From contig LWRO01000032.1 in NCBI GenBank assembly GCA_001657325.1, positions 1 to 46,709 on the forward strand: a stretch of DNA of 46,709 nt, read 5' to 3'. The stretch is from Geitlerinema sp. BBD 1991-9. Its GTDB lineage: Bacteria; Cyanobacteriota; Cyanobacteriia; Cyanobacteriales; Geitlerinemataceae. Shown piece after piece: positions 24,060 to 32,210 of this stretch; positions within the stretch are counted from its first letter, which is position 1, and each line of letters starts with the position of its first letter. The notes under the pieces are model-generated. The model was not told the origin of the DNA, searched no databases, and saw only the letters and a program-made list of their open reading frames with translations. A program made the translations under genes and the position numbers.

Positions 24060-24123
24060 GGTGCGTTACGCGGAAATCTCACGAACGGGATTTTCCACCC
24101 ATTTTTCATCCGCGTAACACACC
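24060..24123. repeat. MITE-like inverted-repeat element, 64 bases
   Basis: Left end GGTGCGTTACGCGGA (24060-24074) and right end TCCGCGTAACACACC (24109-24123) are inverted repeats matching at 14 of 15 positions, with a 34-base AT-rich centre. The terminal GGTGCGTTACG and ACACACCCTAC sequence is of the kind scattered in many cyanobacterial genomes. Inserted in the sodB 3' region, it would form a long hairpin in that transcript. Confidence 0.72.
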
Positions 24124-24171
24124 CTACCATTACTCAAATCGGCCTGCTATAGATTCGTCAAACCGATCGAC

Positions 24172-24765
24172 TTACGCCATTTGGCTGGCGACGAAATCCC
24201 AGTTCACTAAGCTGGTGAAGAAAGCGCCGATGTAGTCGGGACGCTTGTTTTGATAGTCGAGGTAGTAAGCGTGTTCCCATACGTCAACAGTCAATAAGGG
24301 CTTTTGACCGGCGGTCATGGGATTCTCGGCGTTGAGAGTTTTGACGACTTTCAGCGTGTCGCCATCTTGAACTAACCACGCCCAACCGCTTCCGAATTGG
24401 GTCGCTGCTGCATTTTTCAATTCGGTGATGAAGCTATCGAAGCTACCGAAAGCCGCATCGATTTTTTCGGCGAGCGCACCCGTGGGTTGACCGCCACCAC
24501 CGGGTTTCATGCACTGCCAGTAGAAGCTGTGGTTCCAGGTTTGAGCGGCATTGTTAAAGATGCCCACTTTAGCCGGATCGCCTGCGGTTGCTTTGATGAT
24601 TTCTTCCAAGGACTTGTCGGCCAGGTCAGTGCCTTCAATTGCTGCGTTGAGCTTGGTGACATATCCTGCGTGGTGCTTCCCGTGGTGAAATTCTAGGGTT
24701 TGCGCGGAGATGTAGGGGGCCAGTGCGTCTTTGGCGTAGGGTAATTCGGGAAGTGTAAAAGCCAT
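24172..24765 (-). CDS. sodB: superoxide dismutase [Fe]
   Basis: 197 residues. Metal ligands are His27 (FHHGKHH), His79 (AAQTWNHSFYW), Asp161 and His165 (DVWEHAYYLDY). Gln75 in NNAAQTWNH, rather than the Gly of Mn enzymes, and the GSGWAWL segment indicate the iron type. There is no signal peptide, so it is cytoplasmic, dismutating superoxide. The ATG is preceded by AGAGGAGAAACCCC, a good ribosome-binding site. A strong terminator lies downstream at 24003-24033. Confidence 0.95.
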   Translation of the reverse strand: MAFTLPELPYAKDALAPYISAQTLEFHHGKHHAGYVTKLNAAIEGTDLADKSLEEIIKATAGDPAKVGIFNNAAQTWNHSFYWQCMKPGGGGQPTGALAEKIDAAFGSFDSFITELKNAAATQFGSGWAWLVQDGDTLKVVKTLNAENPMTAGQKPLLTVDVWEHAYYLDYQNKRPDYIGAFFTSLVNWDFVASQMA

Positions 24766-25175
24766 GGGGTTTCTCCTCTAAGGTTTTCTGCGCTCGAGCG
24801 CAGACAGACGTTGGATTAGATATATCGATCGAGTCAGTTGCTCGATCGACCGTCAACCGAGAAGGCTGGCGGCAACGAAACTTAACAGTAGGGATCGTAT
24901 CTCAAAATCTAACACAAAGCCAGACTGATTATGAAGAAGCGCAGAACCTCTATAAATCGTATCGGAGCTTGGCTTTTCCCTCGAACTCCCCCCATGAAGT
25001 TTAACCGCGTTTATTCATCATCACTTAAGTGGCAAACATCAATACAAATTTTCAAAATTGATGAAACCTATCGATCGAACCTCAATCGAAAACGCCACAA
25101 GATCGATTCTCAACTAGCGATACAATAGACTCCGTCACGCCGAGCGTGGTGTTTTCAGCCGTTGATGTCGAAATC
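24766..25175. other. 410-base intergenic region between sodB and the DUF3593 gene
   Basis: Divergent promoters for two genes are expected here. A 65-codon frame on the plus strand (from 24931) has no recognisable character and is rejected. A TACAAT at about 25123, preceded by GATTCTCAACTAGC, is a plausible -10 element for the downstream gene. I see no further structure. Confidence 0.45.
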
Positions 25176-25469
25176 ATGATTTCTAAAGACACGCTGTTCG
25201 CCGTCTCTCTATTTCCCTACTTGGGATTTTTGTTTTTCCTCACTCGATCGAAACAGGTTCCACGTCTGGCGCTAATCGGCTTCTACGTTCTCCTGATCTT
25301 TGTAGCTGTCACCATTCCCGCTGGAATTTACGCCCGAGTTCACTACGGAGAAGCCTTAGCGAACGTGGATTGGCTCCACGGTAGCGCCGAAGTGTTTCTC
25401 ACGCTGTCCAATATTATTGTCGTATTGGGATTTCGCGAAGCCGTTCTGAAGCACGAGAAACGGAGTTGA
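25176..25469 (+). CDS. DUF3593 small membrane protein
   Basis: 97 residues from the ATG at 25176, with three hydrophobic segments: LFAVSLFPYLGFLFFLT, LALIGFYVLLIFVAVTIPAG and LTLSNIIVVLGF. The N-terminal SLFPYLGFLFFLTRS is typical of the cyanobacterial and plastid DUF3593 family. In many cyanobacteria it is paired with a DUF2499 gene; that partner is not adjacent here. Function unknown; thylakoid or plasma membrane location is inferred. Ends 69 bases before the ROK kinase gene. Confidence 0.78.
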   Translation: MISKDTLFAVSLFPYLGFLFFLTRSKQVPRLALIGFYVLLIFVAVTIPAGIYARVHYGEALANVDWLHGSAEVFLTLSNIIVVLGFREAVLKHEKRS

Positions 25470-25538
25470 AGCGATCGAGAGGATGGTGCGATGAGATGAT
25501 AAGTTATCCCAACAAACCATTACTCACGACCGCAACCT

Positions 25539-26441
25539 GTGAATCCAAACGTTATCGGCATCGACCTCGGCGGAACGGCGATTAAATTGGGACGGTTCGA
25601 TCGATCGGGAAACTGTACCCGAACCCTAACGGTTACAACGCCACAACCCCCGACTCCCGAGGCGGTTTTAGAAGCAATTGCAGCGGCGATCGATCGACTC
25701 GACCCCGATCGCGATTGTTTGGCGGTGGGGATTGGAACCCCCGGCCCCACAGATGAAACTGGGCGCGTTGCCAAAGTCGCGATCAACCTCAGTGGTTGGA
25801 AAGACGTACCCGTTGCCGATGTTTTAGAAGCGAAGATCGATCGACGTGTCGTTCTCGCCAACGATGCTAACTGTGCGGGGTTGGGCGAAGCGTGGTTAGG
25901 CGCAGGACGGCACTTTCGCGATTCGATCGTCCTGACGTTAGGAACGGGAGTCGGAGGAGCTGTGATTCTCGACGGTCACCTGTTTGTAGGTCGTCACGGA
26001 GCCGCGGGAGAACTGGGACTGATTACCTTAAACCCAGACGGGCCACCGTGTAACAGTGGCAACCGAGGCTCCCTCGAACAGTATGCGAGCGTTCGGGCCA
26101 TTCGTCGCGACACTGGACTCGAACCCCACGAACTGGCAGAGAAAGCGCAAGCCGGAGATCGAGAAGCGATCGATTATTGGAAACAATACGGACGGCAACT
26201 CGGAGCGGGTTTAGCAAGTTCGATTTACATCCTCACCCCGGAAGCCGTCGTTCTCGGTGGCGGTATCGCCGCAAGTGCATCGTTATTTCTCCCGACTCTC
26301 CTCGAAGAGATCGAACAGCGCGTCTTATCCACCTCCCGCGACGGTTTGAAAATCCTCGTCGCCGAACTCGGAAACCGCGCCGGAATGGTGGGTGCGGCGA
26401 AATTGGCGTGGCAGTATTGGGAAGAAGAGATGGGGGGATGA
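25539..26441 (+). CDS. ROK-family glucokinase
   Basis: 300 residues from a GTG start. ATP-binding IGIDLGGTAIKLG (4-17), IGTPGP, sugar-site LANDANCAGLGE, TLGTGVGGAVI and GRHGAAGELG are all ROK features, plus VVLGGGIA near the C-terminus. The ROK zinc motif CxCGxxGCxE is reduced to CNSGNRGSLE: only the first Cys remains, as I recall for cyanobacterial ROK kinases. It should phosphorylate glucose or a related hexose with ATP in the cytoplasm. Convergent with the SDR gene; a GTGAAC/GTTCAC inverted repeat (26459-26486) separates them. Confidence 0.88.
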   Translation: MNPNVIGIDLGGTAIKLGRFDRSGNCTRTLTVTTPQPPTPEAVLEAIAAAIDRLDPDRDCLAVGIGTPGPTDETGRVAKVAINLSGWKDVPVADVLEAKIDRRVVLANDANCAGLGEAWLGAGRHFRDSIVLTLGTGVGGAVILDGHLFVGRHGAAGELGLITLNPDGPPCNSGNRGSLEQYASVRAIRRDTGLEPHELAEKAQAGDREAIDYWKQYGRQLGAGLASSIYILTPEAVVLGGGIAASASLFLPTLLEEIEQRVLSTSRDGLKILVAELGNRAGMVGAAKLAWQYWEEEMGG

Positions 26442-26495
26442 AGAGGTGATGAAAAAAGGTGAACGCTCAACTTCCCCACTGTTCACTGTTCGCTG

Positions 26496-27218
26496 TTAAA
26501 ACGCGCCGCCGTTGGGCATTAAGACGAGTTCTTCGACGACGGCGGAATCGGGGAGTTGGACGACGTGTAGGATAGACTCCGCAACGATCTCCGGGGTTAG
26601 CATTTTCGATCGATCGAAATCGGCGTTCACGGTGTCTGTTTCCCAAATCGGCGTATTGACTGCACCGGGACAGAGCGCCGTGACGCGGATGCCGTTTTCG
26701 CGTTCTTCGGCGGCGAGGGCTTGAGAAAAACCCAACAGGGCGAATTTGCTCGCACTATAAGCACCCCAATTGGGAAAAGCTTGTTTCCCTGCGATCGAAA
26801 CCACGTTCACGATTGTCGTGCTATCTTTCGCTCTCAGGCTGGGAAGAACGCCACGCACACATTCGACCACACTGAGGAGATTGAGATCGATCGTCCGTTG
26901 CCAGTCTTGCAGAGGTGTTTCTGTAATAGTTCCCGTATATCCCATTCCAGCGTTGTTCACGAGAATATCGATACCGCAAACTTTCTCGGCGAGGGATGCC
27001 ATTCGTTCCGAGACTCGATCGAGTTCTAATAAATCACAGGGAAAGACATCAGCCTCGACACCGTGTTGGCGAGCCGTTGCAGCAACTTTTTCTAGCTTTT
27101 CGCTCGATCGACTGACTAATGCCAGGTGAATTCCCGCTTTAGCAAATGCAACCGCTGTCGCTGCGCCAATACCGCTACTCGCGCCTGTAATCAGTGCGCG
27201 TTTTCCCTTCGAGGTCAT
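26496..27218 (-). CDS. short-chain dehydrogenase/reductase (SDR)
   Basis: 240 residues, classical SDR. Coenzyme loop TGASSGIG (11-18), NNAG (90-93), catalytic Ser in VSIAG and YSASK with Tyr and Lys, and PGAVNTPI after the active site. An Arg in LVSRSSEKL following the second strand suggests NADP(H) preference. The substrate cannot be told; family members reduce ketones in lipid, sugar or secondary metabolism. It follows petC on the same strand by 114 bases, with a hairpin between, so separate transcription is likely. Confidence 0.88.
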   Translation of the reverse strand: MTSKGKRALITGASSGIGAATAVAFAKAGIHLALVSRSSEKLEKVAATARQHGVEADVFPCDLLELDRVSERMASLAEKVCGIDILVNNAGMGYTGTITETPLQDWQRTIDLNLLSVVECVRGVLPSLRAKDSTTIVNVVSIAGKQAFPNWGAYSASKFALLGFSQALAAEERENGIRVTALCPGAVNTPIWETDTVNADFDRSKMLTPEIVAESILHVVQLPDSAVVEELVLMPNGGAF

Positions 27219-27280
27219 GTCTTCGTTCCATTGCGTGGGTACACCACCAGCTTAAATCGAATCGATCTCCAAACATGACA

Positions 27281-27301
27281 GGGGCGAGGAAACCTCACCC
27301 C
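27281..27301 (-). terminator. hairpin between the petC and SDR genes
   Basis: On the minus strand GGGGTGAGG-TTT-CCTCGCCCC forms a 9-base-pair stem with one G-U pair and a 3-base loop. Only TGTCATGTTT follows, so it lacks a proper T-run; it may terminate poorly or protect the petC mRNA end. Confidence 0.45.
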
Positions 27302-27332
27302 CTCACGGCATGATTAGCCAAGCGAATTCAAA

Positions 27333-27866
27333 CTACACCCACCAAGGTGTTTCTCCCGTGCGAGGATCGATATCCGTCCAAGGTGCAATCCAAATTCGAT
27401 CGTCTTTCACCGCCACACGCACCAATTTCAGCGGACGGTTTGCGGGGCCGCGCAACACACTTCCTCGCTCGTCGTACCGCGAACCGTGACAGGGACATTG
27501 AAACTCTCCAGCCGTTCCGTTCCAAGGAAACGTACAACCCAAGTGGGTGCAGTTGTTGACAATCCCCGTCGAGTGGAGAGTGTTGTCCGGCTGTACGGTT
27601 AGATAAGTCGGTTCTCCAGCCAGTCCGGCGATCAACGCGCGGGTTCCGGGGGGTTCGCTGAGAATTTGCGATGCGGGAATGACGTTCCCCATTTTGTCTT
27701 TAGCGACAATTGCTCCACTTCCGTCACCTTCTGCGGGCGGTGTGAGGTATTTCGCGAACGGATACACGGCACTACTCGCTGCCGCTGCAACAGTTGCACC
27801 CGTGAGAAAATTTAGCAATTGACGACGGGAAATTTCAGGCTGTTCGATCGGTAAACTTTCATTCAT
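27333..27866 (-). CDS. petC: cytochrome b6f Rieske iron-sulfur protein, PetC2-like
   Basis: 177 residues. An N-terminal twin-arginine (ISRRQLLNF) and one transmembrane helix (20-40) anchor a Rieske domain with both [2Fe-2S] boxes: CTHLGC (Cys106, His108, Cys111) and CPCHGS (Cys124, Cys126, His127). Ligands are Cys106, His108, Cys124 and His127; Cys111 and Cys126 form the disulfide. It transfers electrons from plastoquinol to cytochrome f on the lumenal side. petA, which normally follows the main petC1, is absent. The RRQLLNFL opening and the [11 protein letters not shown] ending resemble the alternative PetC2 of Synechocystis as I remember it, so this may be a stress-type isoform. Confidence 0.9.
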   Translation of the reverse strand: MNESLPIEQPEISRRQLLNFLTGATVAAAASSAVYPFAKYLTPPAEGDGSGAIVAKDKMGNVIPASQILSEPPGTRALIAGLAGEPTYLTVQPDNTLHSTGIVNNCTHLGCTFPWNGTAGEFQCPCHGSRYDERGSVLRGPANRPLKLVRVAVKDDRIWIAPWTDIDPRTGETPWWV

Positions 27867-28276
27867 GGCTTTCTATCTACATAGAAGTTTAGCAATGTAA
27901 AGACAAAAAGCTCTTCCCTCGATCGCCTTGCATCGCCTTTACTACGAAAAACTTCTATTAGAAAGGGAAGCGATCGAACGCAAAATATTCTAGAAATGCG
28001 CCAGGCAGAGCAAATCGAACCGACTAAACTCCCTGGCGCGATCCGTAATGGGATTGAGAACTTTTTGCAATCTACAAATTACTTTACAACTAATCAGTAG
28101 AATTGTCAAGAAGTGTAACGAAAGCATTGGTGTATCTGGATAAGAGAGGGTTTTACAGCCAGTCATAAAGACAGCTTTCAGAGCCTTGTCACAAAATTGC
28201 TCGTTTGAAAACTGCCTTCATACCTTACTTGTCGCTCTCTAGCTTTCCCAATTCACCTGAATCGATGCCAATCGAA
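27867..28276. other. 410-base intergenic region between petC and thyX
   Basis: It contains the petC promoter region (next to 27867) and the 3' flank of thyX. GCGCCAGG (27998-28005) pairs perfectly with CCTGGCGC (28032-28039). A 34-codon ATG frame at 27996-28100 (MRQAEQIEPTKLPG...) overlaps that inverted repeat. It has protein-like composition but no ribosome-binding site, so it is not listed as a gene. The rest is AT-rich without recognisable structure. Confidence 0.45.
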
Positions 28277-29053
28277 TTAAGGCGCTAAAATGGCCTTGCC
28301 ATAGCGATTTTCCCGATACCACTGAGCAATTTCAGGTATCCACTCATCGAGTTGTCGCAGGATCGATTCAGCCAAAGCACGAGCCTCGAGTTGTGCGTCT
28401 GCTTTAGTTCGTTGATCGAGCATATGCAACAAAGCTTGAAGATCGGCAGCAATCGTATAGTTTTGCCGAAATCCCGTCGGTAACAATCCTCTCGCCATCT
28501 CAAAAGGATAGCCAAGATCGGTGGCTTGCATATAACCGATATACGCTCTAGCTGCGAGATTGAGATCGCACTCTTGCATTTGCTCGGAATAGTCTACTTT
28601 TTGACCGTATCGATCGGTATAGGTAAAGCCTGTCGGCCGTGTGTAGTGAATGGATTGAAGAATCGTCATGTCTTCTGATTCCATCCACAAACGCATCGTT
28701 TCAGCAATCCGTTTACCCGTGTAGCGCATCGACTGCACTAAATGAGCGCTATCTTGATGTCGGACAAATTGCATGATGGTATTGTGATCGAAACCACCAA
28801 TATGCAGCGTAATGTGCGCCCATCTAAGCGGGGAATAATGGCCTTTATTGCCCTTCAAAAGATGGCGAACGACGGCCTCTCCTGCCTTGCGTTCGTCAGG
28901 GACTTTGTCATCGAGTGAAAATCCTTCAAAAACACAAGTGTGTTGACCCTTCCAGATGGCTCGACTGGGGAAAGGAGAGGTTCCATCTGGATCGATTTCA
29001 ACTTTTAGGTGAGGGTCTTTTTCAAGAATATCTTCAGGTGTCGCTAAACTCAT
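28277..29053 (-). CDS. thyX: divergent FAD-dependent thymidylate synthase (ThyX)
   Basis: 258 residues. ThyX character is seen in KGHYSPLRWAHITLHIGGFD and in FVRHQDSAHLVQSMRYTGKR, the equivalent of the RHRx7S motif, and in the C-terminal GLLPTGFRQNYTIAADLQAL helix. ThyX methylates dUMP to dTMP using methylene-tetrahydrofolate and FADH2. The signature arginine is replaced: RHQx7S instead of RHRx7S. The first-motif 'GHxxxLEH' reads GHYSPLRWA, so the usual Glu-His is lost. It is either a divergent subfamily (phage-like forms come to mind) or altered in function. It lies 90 bases after queE on the same strand. Confidence 0.75.
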   Translation of the reverse strand: MSLATPEDILEKDPHLKVEIDPDGTSPFPSRAIWKGQHTCVFEGFSLDDKVPDERKAGEAVVRHLLKGNKGHYSPLRWAHITLHIGGFDHNTIMQFVRHQDSAHLVQSMRYTGKRIAETMRLWMESEDMTILQSIHYTRPTGFTYTDRYGQKVDYSEQMQECDLNLAARAYIGYMQATDLGYPFEMARGLLPTGFRQNYTIAADLQALLHMLDQRTKADAQLEARALAESILRQLDEWIPEIAQWYRENRYGKAILAP

Positions 29054-29143
29054 TTCATGGCTCCGAATTCAATAGTCGATGGACTGGCGAGTGGCTGGGA
29101 TTTATTTCAAGAAATCGCCTCAATTTCCCCGTCTCCTCATCTC

Positions 29144-29959
29144 CTAAAGCTGCCCGAGCATTTTATGTGTTTGAGGAATAACACGAACGTCGAGAAGTGT
29201 ACGTTTCATCATCGTTTGCCAGGCCAGAACGAGATTGGGAGATGGGGCCACGGATTCGCGAAAAGCATCTTTGCGTAGCGTTTCGTTTTGTCCTCGCAAA
29301 ACGCCGTTCAGGGGCGTGACGGGTTGGAGGAATACAGGAATCGATCGATCGATGCGACGAATCAACTGGGCTGCACGTTCGAGTTCCTGAGTGGGAGTTC
29401 GATCGCAGACCACGATCTTGGTGAAGACCGAAACATCAGCCTCACGACAGGCTTTCAGAAATGCTTCGTGTTCCGTCCAACACGTTTCACCGCTAGTACT
29501 CGGCAGCTTGATATCCATCCCCACTAAATCCACGTAAGGAAGAACGAGTTGGAGTTGCTGGGGACGATGTCCTCCCGTTTCCAAATAAATTGGGAGTTTG
29601 GTTTTTTCGCGAACGAGCGGTAGGAATGCCGAGAGAAAAGGTGCGTGAAGCAGCGGCTCGCCTCCCGTGATACTAATACTCTCGTGGAGGCCGGGACGAT
29701 TTTGCCGTTCGACCCAACTCGAAAGCATCTCGACGGATACGGGATTGGGGTAATTGTCAAAATCCCGAAGTCCAGGTGTGCGCTCGACGCGACAGGAAGC
29801 CGGGGCAAACCACGTTTGAGGGCTGTCGCAATAGAAACAGCGTAGGTCGCACAAGGCGAACCGAACGAATATTTGTCGCGTGCCGATGTTGAGGCCTTCC
29901 CCTTGAATAGCGGAAAAGACCTCGACGAGTCGAGCAGTCGTGGTTTGAGCGATCGTCAT
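29144..29959 (-). CDS. queE: 7-carboxy-7-deazaguanine synthase
   Basis: 271 residues from the ATG at 29959; an 11-codon upstream extension is open. Radical-SAM cluster CDLRCFYC (Cys37, Cys41, Cys44; CxxxCxxC), preceded by the QueE hallmark FSAIQGEGLNIGTRQIFVRF. SAM-binding SITGGEPLLH and the ETGGHRP segment follow. It converts 6-carboxytetrahydropterin to 7-carboxy-7-deazaguanine in queuosine (or other 7-deazaguanine) synthesis. No other queuosine gene is in the window. thyX follows 90 bases downstream. Confidence 0.94.
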   Translation of the reverse strand: MTIAQTTTARLVEVFSAIQGEGLNIGTRQIFVRFALCDLRCFYCDSPQTWFAPASCRVERTPGLRDFDNYPNPVSVEMLSSWVERQNRPGLHESISITGGEPLLHAPFLSAFLPLVREKTKLPIYLETGGHRPQQLQLVLPYVDLVGMDIKLPSTSGETCWTEHEAFLKACREADVSVFTKIVVCDRTPTQELERAAQLIRRIDRSIPVFLQPVTPLNGVLRGQNETLRKDAFRESVAPSPNLVLAWQTMMKRTLLDVRVIPQTHKMLGQL

Positions 29960-30031
29960 AGCGTCTGCGCGATCGAAAAAGAACGTTAACAACGAGATCC
30001 GTGACTTAGCACGTACCTTGCAATTTTAACG

Positions 30032-30124
30032 TCAGTTCGATCTCTCAAACGCTTGTAATGCCCGATAGATCTGCTCTTGAGATAGGGAATCAATATTGTG
30101 AAGGAAAGACGAGAAATCGCACAC
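30032..30124 (-). CDS. possible 30-residue small protein or gene remnant
   Basis: The short space between the DUF302 stop and the queE start holds a minus-strand frame beginning GTG after GGGAAAAGA. It reads VCDFSSFLHNIDSLSQEQIY plus RALQAFERSN. The composition is that of a real amphipathic helix-forming peptide, and the frame stays open for another 13 codons upstream (ending the segment LHSYIGKR). It could be a small gene translated after the DUF302 gene or the 3' end of an eroded one. I recognise no family. Confidence 0.3.
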   Translation of the reverse strand: MCDFSSFLHNIDSLSQEQIYRALQAFERSN

Positions 30125-30159
30125 TCTTTTCCCAATGTACGAGTGGAGGAAGGGCGATC

Positions 30160-30555
30160 TTAAGGCTGAACTTGCAATCGCTCAATGACGGATTGCATTT
30201 TTTGGCTGGCATCGATCGCCACTTCCTTGGCTTTGGGATCGTGAATCATTAAAAACATCATCAGCGGATCGACTGCCGAAACCTCAACGCGACCGTCTTT
30301 GTGTTCTTGGATGACGACGTTACAGGGATAGAGAACACCAGCTTTATCATCGGCTTGCAACATATGATAGGCGATGAGGGGATGGCACGCGCCGAGAATG
30401 GTGTAACGGTGGTAATCGACATCGAGCTTTTTCTTGAAAGCGGCCTGAACGTCAATGGTCGTCAGAACGCCCATGCCCTCTTCACGAAGTGTATCGGTGA
30501 CGCGATCGATGGCTTCCTCGAAAGAGCAGTTGATAAAGGTGCTGAAGTGGTACAT
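30160..30555 (-). CDS. DUF302 domain protein
   Basis: 131 residues from the ATG at 30555 (MYHFSTFINC); an open 28-codon extension upstream looks non-coding. DUF302 features: FEEAIDRVTDTLREEGMGVL, TTIDVQAAFKKKLDVD, YTILGACHPLIAYHMLQAD, LYPCNVVIQE and a hydrophobic DPLMMFLMIHDP. The family is a small alpha/beta fold with a conserved Cys pair (ACHP, YPCN) that may bind metal or a ligand. Cytoplasmic, function unknown. The A/T-rich region above 30600 probably holds its promoter. Confidence 0.85.
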   Translation of the reverse strand: MYHFSTFINCSFEEAIDRVTDTLREEGMGVLTTIDVQAAFKKKLDVDYHRYTILGACHPLIAYHMLQADDKAGVLYPCNVVIQEHKDGRVEVSAVDPLMMFLMIHDPKAKEVAIDASQKMQSVIERLQVQP

Positions 30556-30706
30556 TGTCGAAGTGCCTCGAATGCTGGAGTGATTGAAGAAACAGCTTTC
30601 TTCTTTTTTAGTTTTATAGCTAATTGAGAATATTTTCAATGCACCCAGTTTTCGACGTATCGAGATTCGACACCACTAGACGAGCTTCATCGGTGTTTGA
30701 GTTTGT

Positions 30707-31066
30707 TCAGGTTTCCTCTTGAAGTTCGTAAGTGTGAAACCGAGTCAACACGCCGAGTGTTTGCGCTTTAATAGCTGGAACGCCGGGAATTGGAACGGAA
30801 AGCTCCGTGCGGTAGATACTGAACAGGAGAAAGTTTTGCCGTTCGGTATTGCTGGCGATCAAATTTTGCAACTCTGCTTGACTGGATTCGACGAGGGATT
30901 CACAAGGATCTTGAAGCAGACCCGCTTCGCTACACACGTCCTCTTTGAGATAGGTAGACAGTCGATCTTCTGCATAATTCTCATATGCAGATTCACCAGG
31001 ATTTGTTAGTGCCATCACCGCACCTAAACCCAAGATGGCGATTCCAGCTCCCACAGCAGCTTTCAT
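30707..31066 (-). CDS. DUF4359 domain protein (exported or membrane-anchored)
   Basis: 119 residues from the ATG at 31066; longer frames overlap the upstream phosphorylase gene and are rejected. An N-terminal hydrophobic helix (AAVGAGIAILGLGAVMAL) anchors or exports it. The rest has DUF4359 features: TNPGESAYENYAEDRLSTYL, Cys-containing DVCSEAGLLQDPCES, and TERQNFLLFSIYRTELSVP. The two Cys residues may form a disulfide. Function unknown. It starts 17 bases after the stop of the Ap4A phosphorylase gene on the same strand, a likely two-gene operon. Confidence 0.78.
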   Translation of the reverse strand: MKAAVGAGIAILGLGAVMALTNPGESAYENYAEDRLSTYLKEDVCSEAGLLQDPCESLVESSQAELQNLIASNTERQNFLLFSIYRTELSVPIPGVPAIKAQTLGVLTRFHTYELQEET

Positions 31067-31082
31067 AAATCTTTTCGCGTCC

Positions 31083-32030
31083 TCAACTCGAACGGTCGTT
31101 CGTACCTGATGTCTTTTCCATGTTAGCGACGTGGGCGAGGATGTCGATCGGTCGATGGAGTTTGAGGCGTTGCAGTTGAACGTCGTCGCGCACGAGGAGC
31201 GCCCCCGCAAAGCCTAACGCATTAACCGAAATCGAATCGAACCGTTCTTTCGATCGAGGGACGACAAACATCCATTCTCGCGTCGCTAAAAGATTATAGG
31301 GGGCAGTTTGTTCTACCGAAGTCGGTTCGCCGTCGAGCAATCCCACTGCTTGCAACAAGCGATAGTACGTTTTCAGAACCGTTTCCGCGTCCGTGTCGGG
31401 GGTTAACGGGGCGATCGCGTGACGAAACGGGAAACTGGGAATGTGTCCGACGTGGCCGTCAAACGGAGTTCGATCGATCTCCGTTTCGATGGGAAGCCGC
31501 GTTCCATCAGGCATCAAGGGCAACGGAACCAGTTGTAAGTGTTTGTGTTTTTGGCTGGCCCCCGCTTCAGTTCCGCCGTTGTAAAAGGCCAAGCCGTCGA
31601 TTTGCTGCAAACAGGCTTGCATGGCCTCGAAGTCAGACTGCGTGAGCCACGTTTCCTGATGCTCGAAGTGGCGCGTGACGACGAGTAGGTGGTGTTCGAC
31701 GACGTTGAATTTATTTAACAAACAGAGATGCGTTGGGGAAATGTCGGTGACGAAGAGGTTTTTTTCGTAGGGAAGAAAGGGGTTGAAATCCTTTCGTGCT
31801 TTTTGAGATCGATCGTCTTGTTGTTTTTTGGCTTTTGCCTTTCTCGCTAAGTTCGAGACAATCCGAACGAGAAACCGAACGTCTCCCTGTTCGATGTATT
31901 CGTAATCCGTGGGAATGGGTTGGAGTGCGCCACAGTCAAGGGCGAATTGGGTTTGTTCGAGAAGGCGATTCCAGAGGGTATCGGGTTCTAACCTGCGAGA
32001 TGGGTCGATCGTGGATTGTCCTTGGGACAT
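31083..32030 (-). CDS. Ap4A phosphorylase / ATP adenylyltransferase family protein
   Basis: 315 residues. The histidine-triad-like motif is HKHLQLVP (His162, His164, Gln166) in GASQKHKHLQLVPLP, and NPFLPYEKNLFV and FNVVEHHLLVVTRHFE are family signatures. It resembles yeast Ap4A phosphorylase (APA1/APA2): phosphorolysis of diadenosine tetraphosphate to ADP and ATP. Dinucleoside polyphosphates rise under stress, so it is a damage-control enzyme in the cytoplasm. ATG start, short purine-rich leader. The DUF4359 gene follows within 17 bases. Confidence 0.88.
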   Translation of the reverse strand: MSQGQSTIDPSRRLEPDTLWNRLLEQTQFALDCGALQPIPTDYEYIEQGDVRFLVRIVSNLARKAKAKKQQDDRSQKARKDFNPFLPYEKNLFVTDISPTHLCLLNKFNVVEHHLLVVTRHFEHQETWLTQSDFEAMQACLQQIDGLAFYNGGTEAGASQKHKHLQLVPLPLMPDGTRLPIETEIDRTPFDGHVGHIPSFPFRHAIAPLTPDTDAETVLKTYYRLLQAVGLLDGEPTSVEQTAPYNLLATREWMFVVPRSKERFDSISVNALGFAGALLVRDDVQLQRLKLHRPIDILAHVANMEKTSGTNDRSS

Positions 32031-32210
32031 GGGAAACCTACACGACAGTGAACAGTCATCAGTGAAGACAGTTTCTCATTATCTCCTCACCTCCCGATCG
32101 CCCCATCTCCTCACCTCCTCTATCTGAGCTGTCCGCAATATATCGTTACAATGTGTGAGGTCGGGCGATCGAGCGCCTGTCCTCGTGGAACCCAAACCTT
32201 TCAGGCAACT

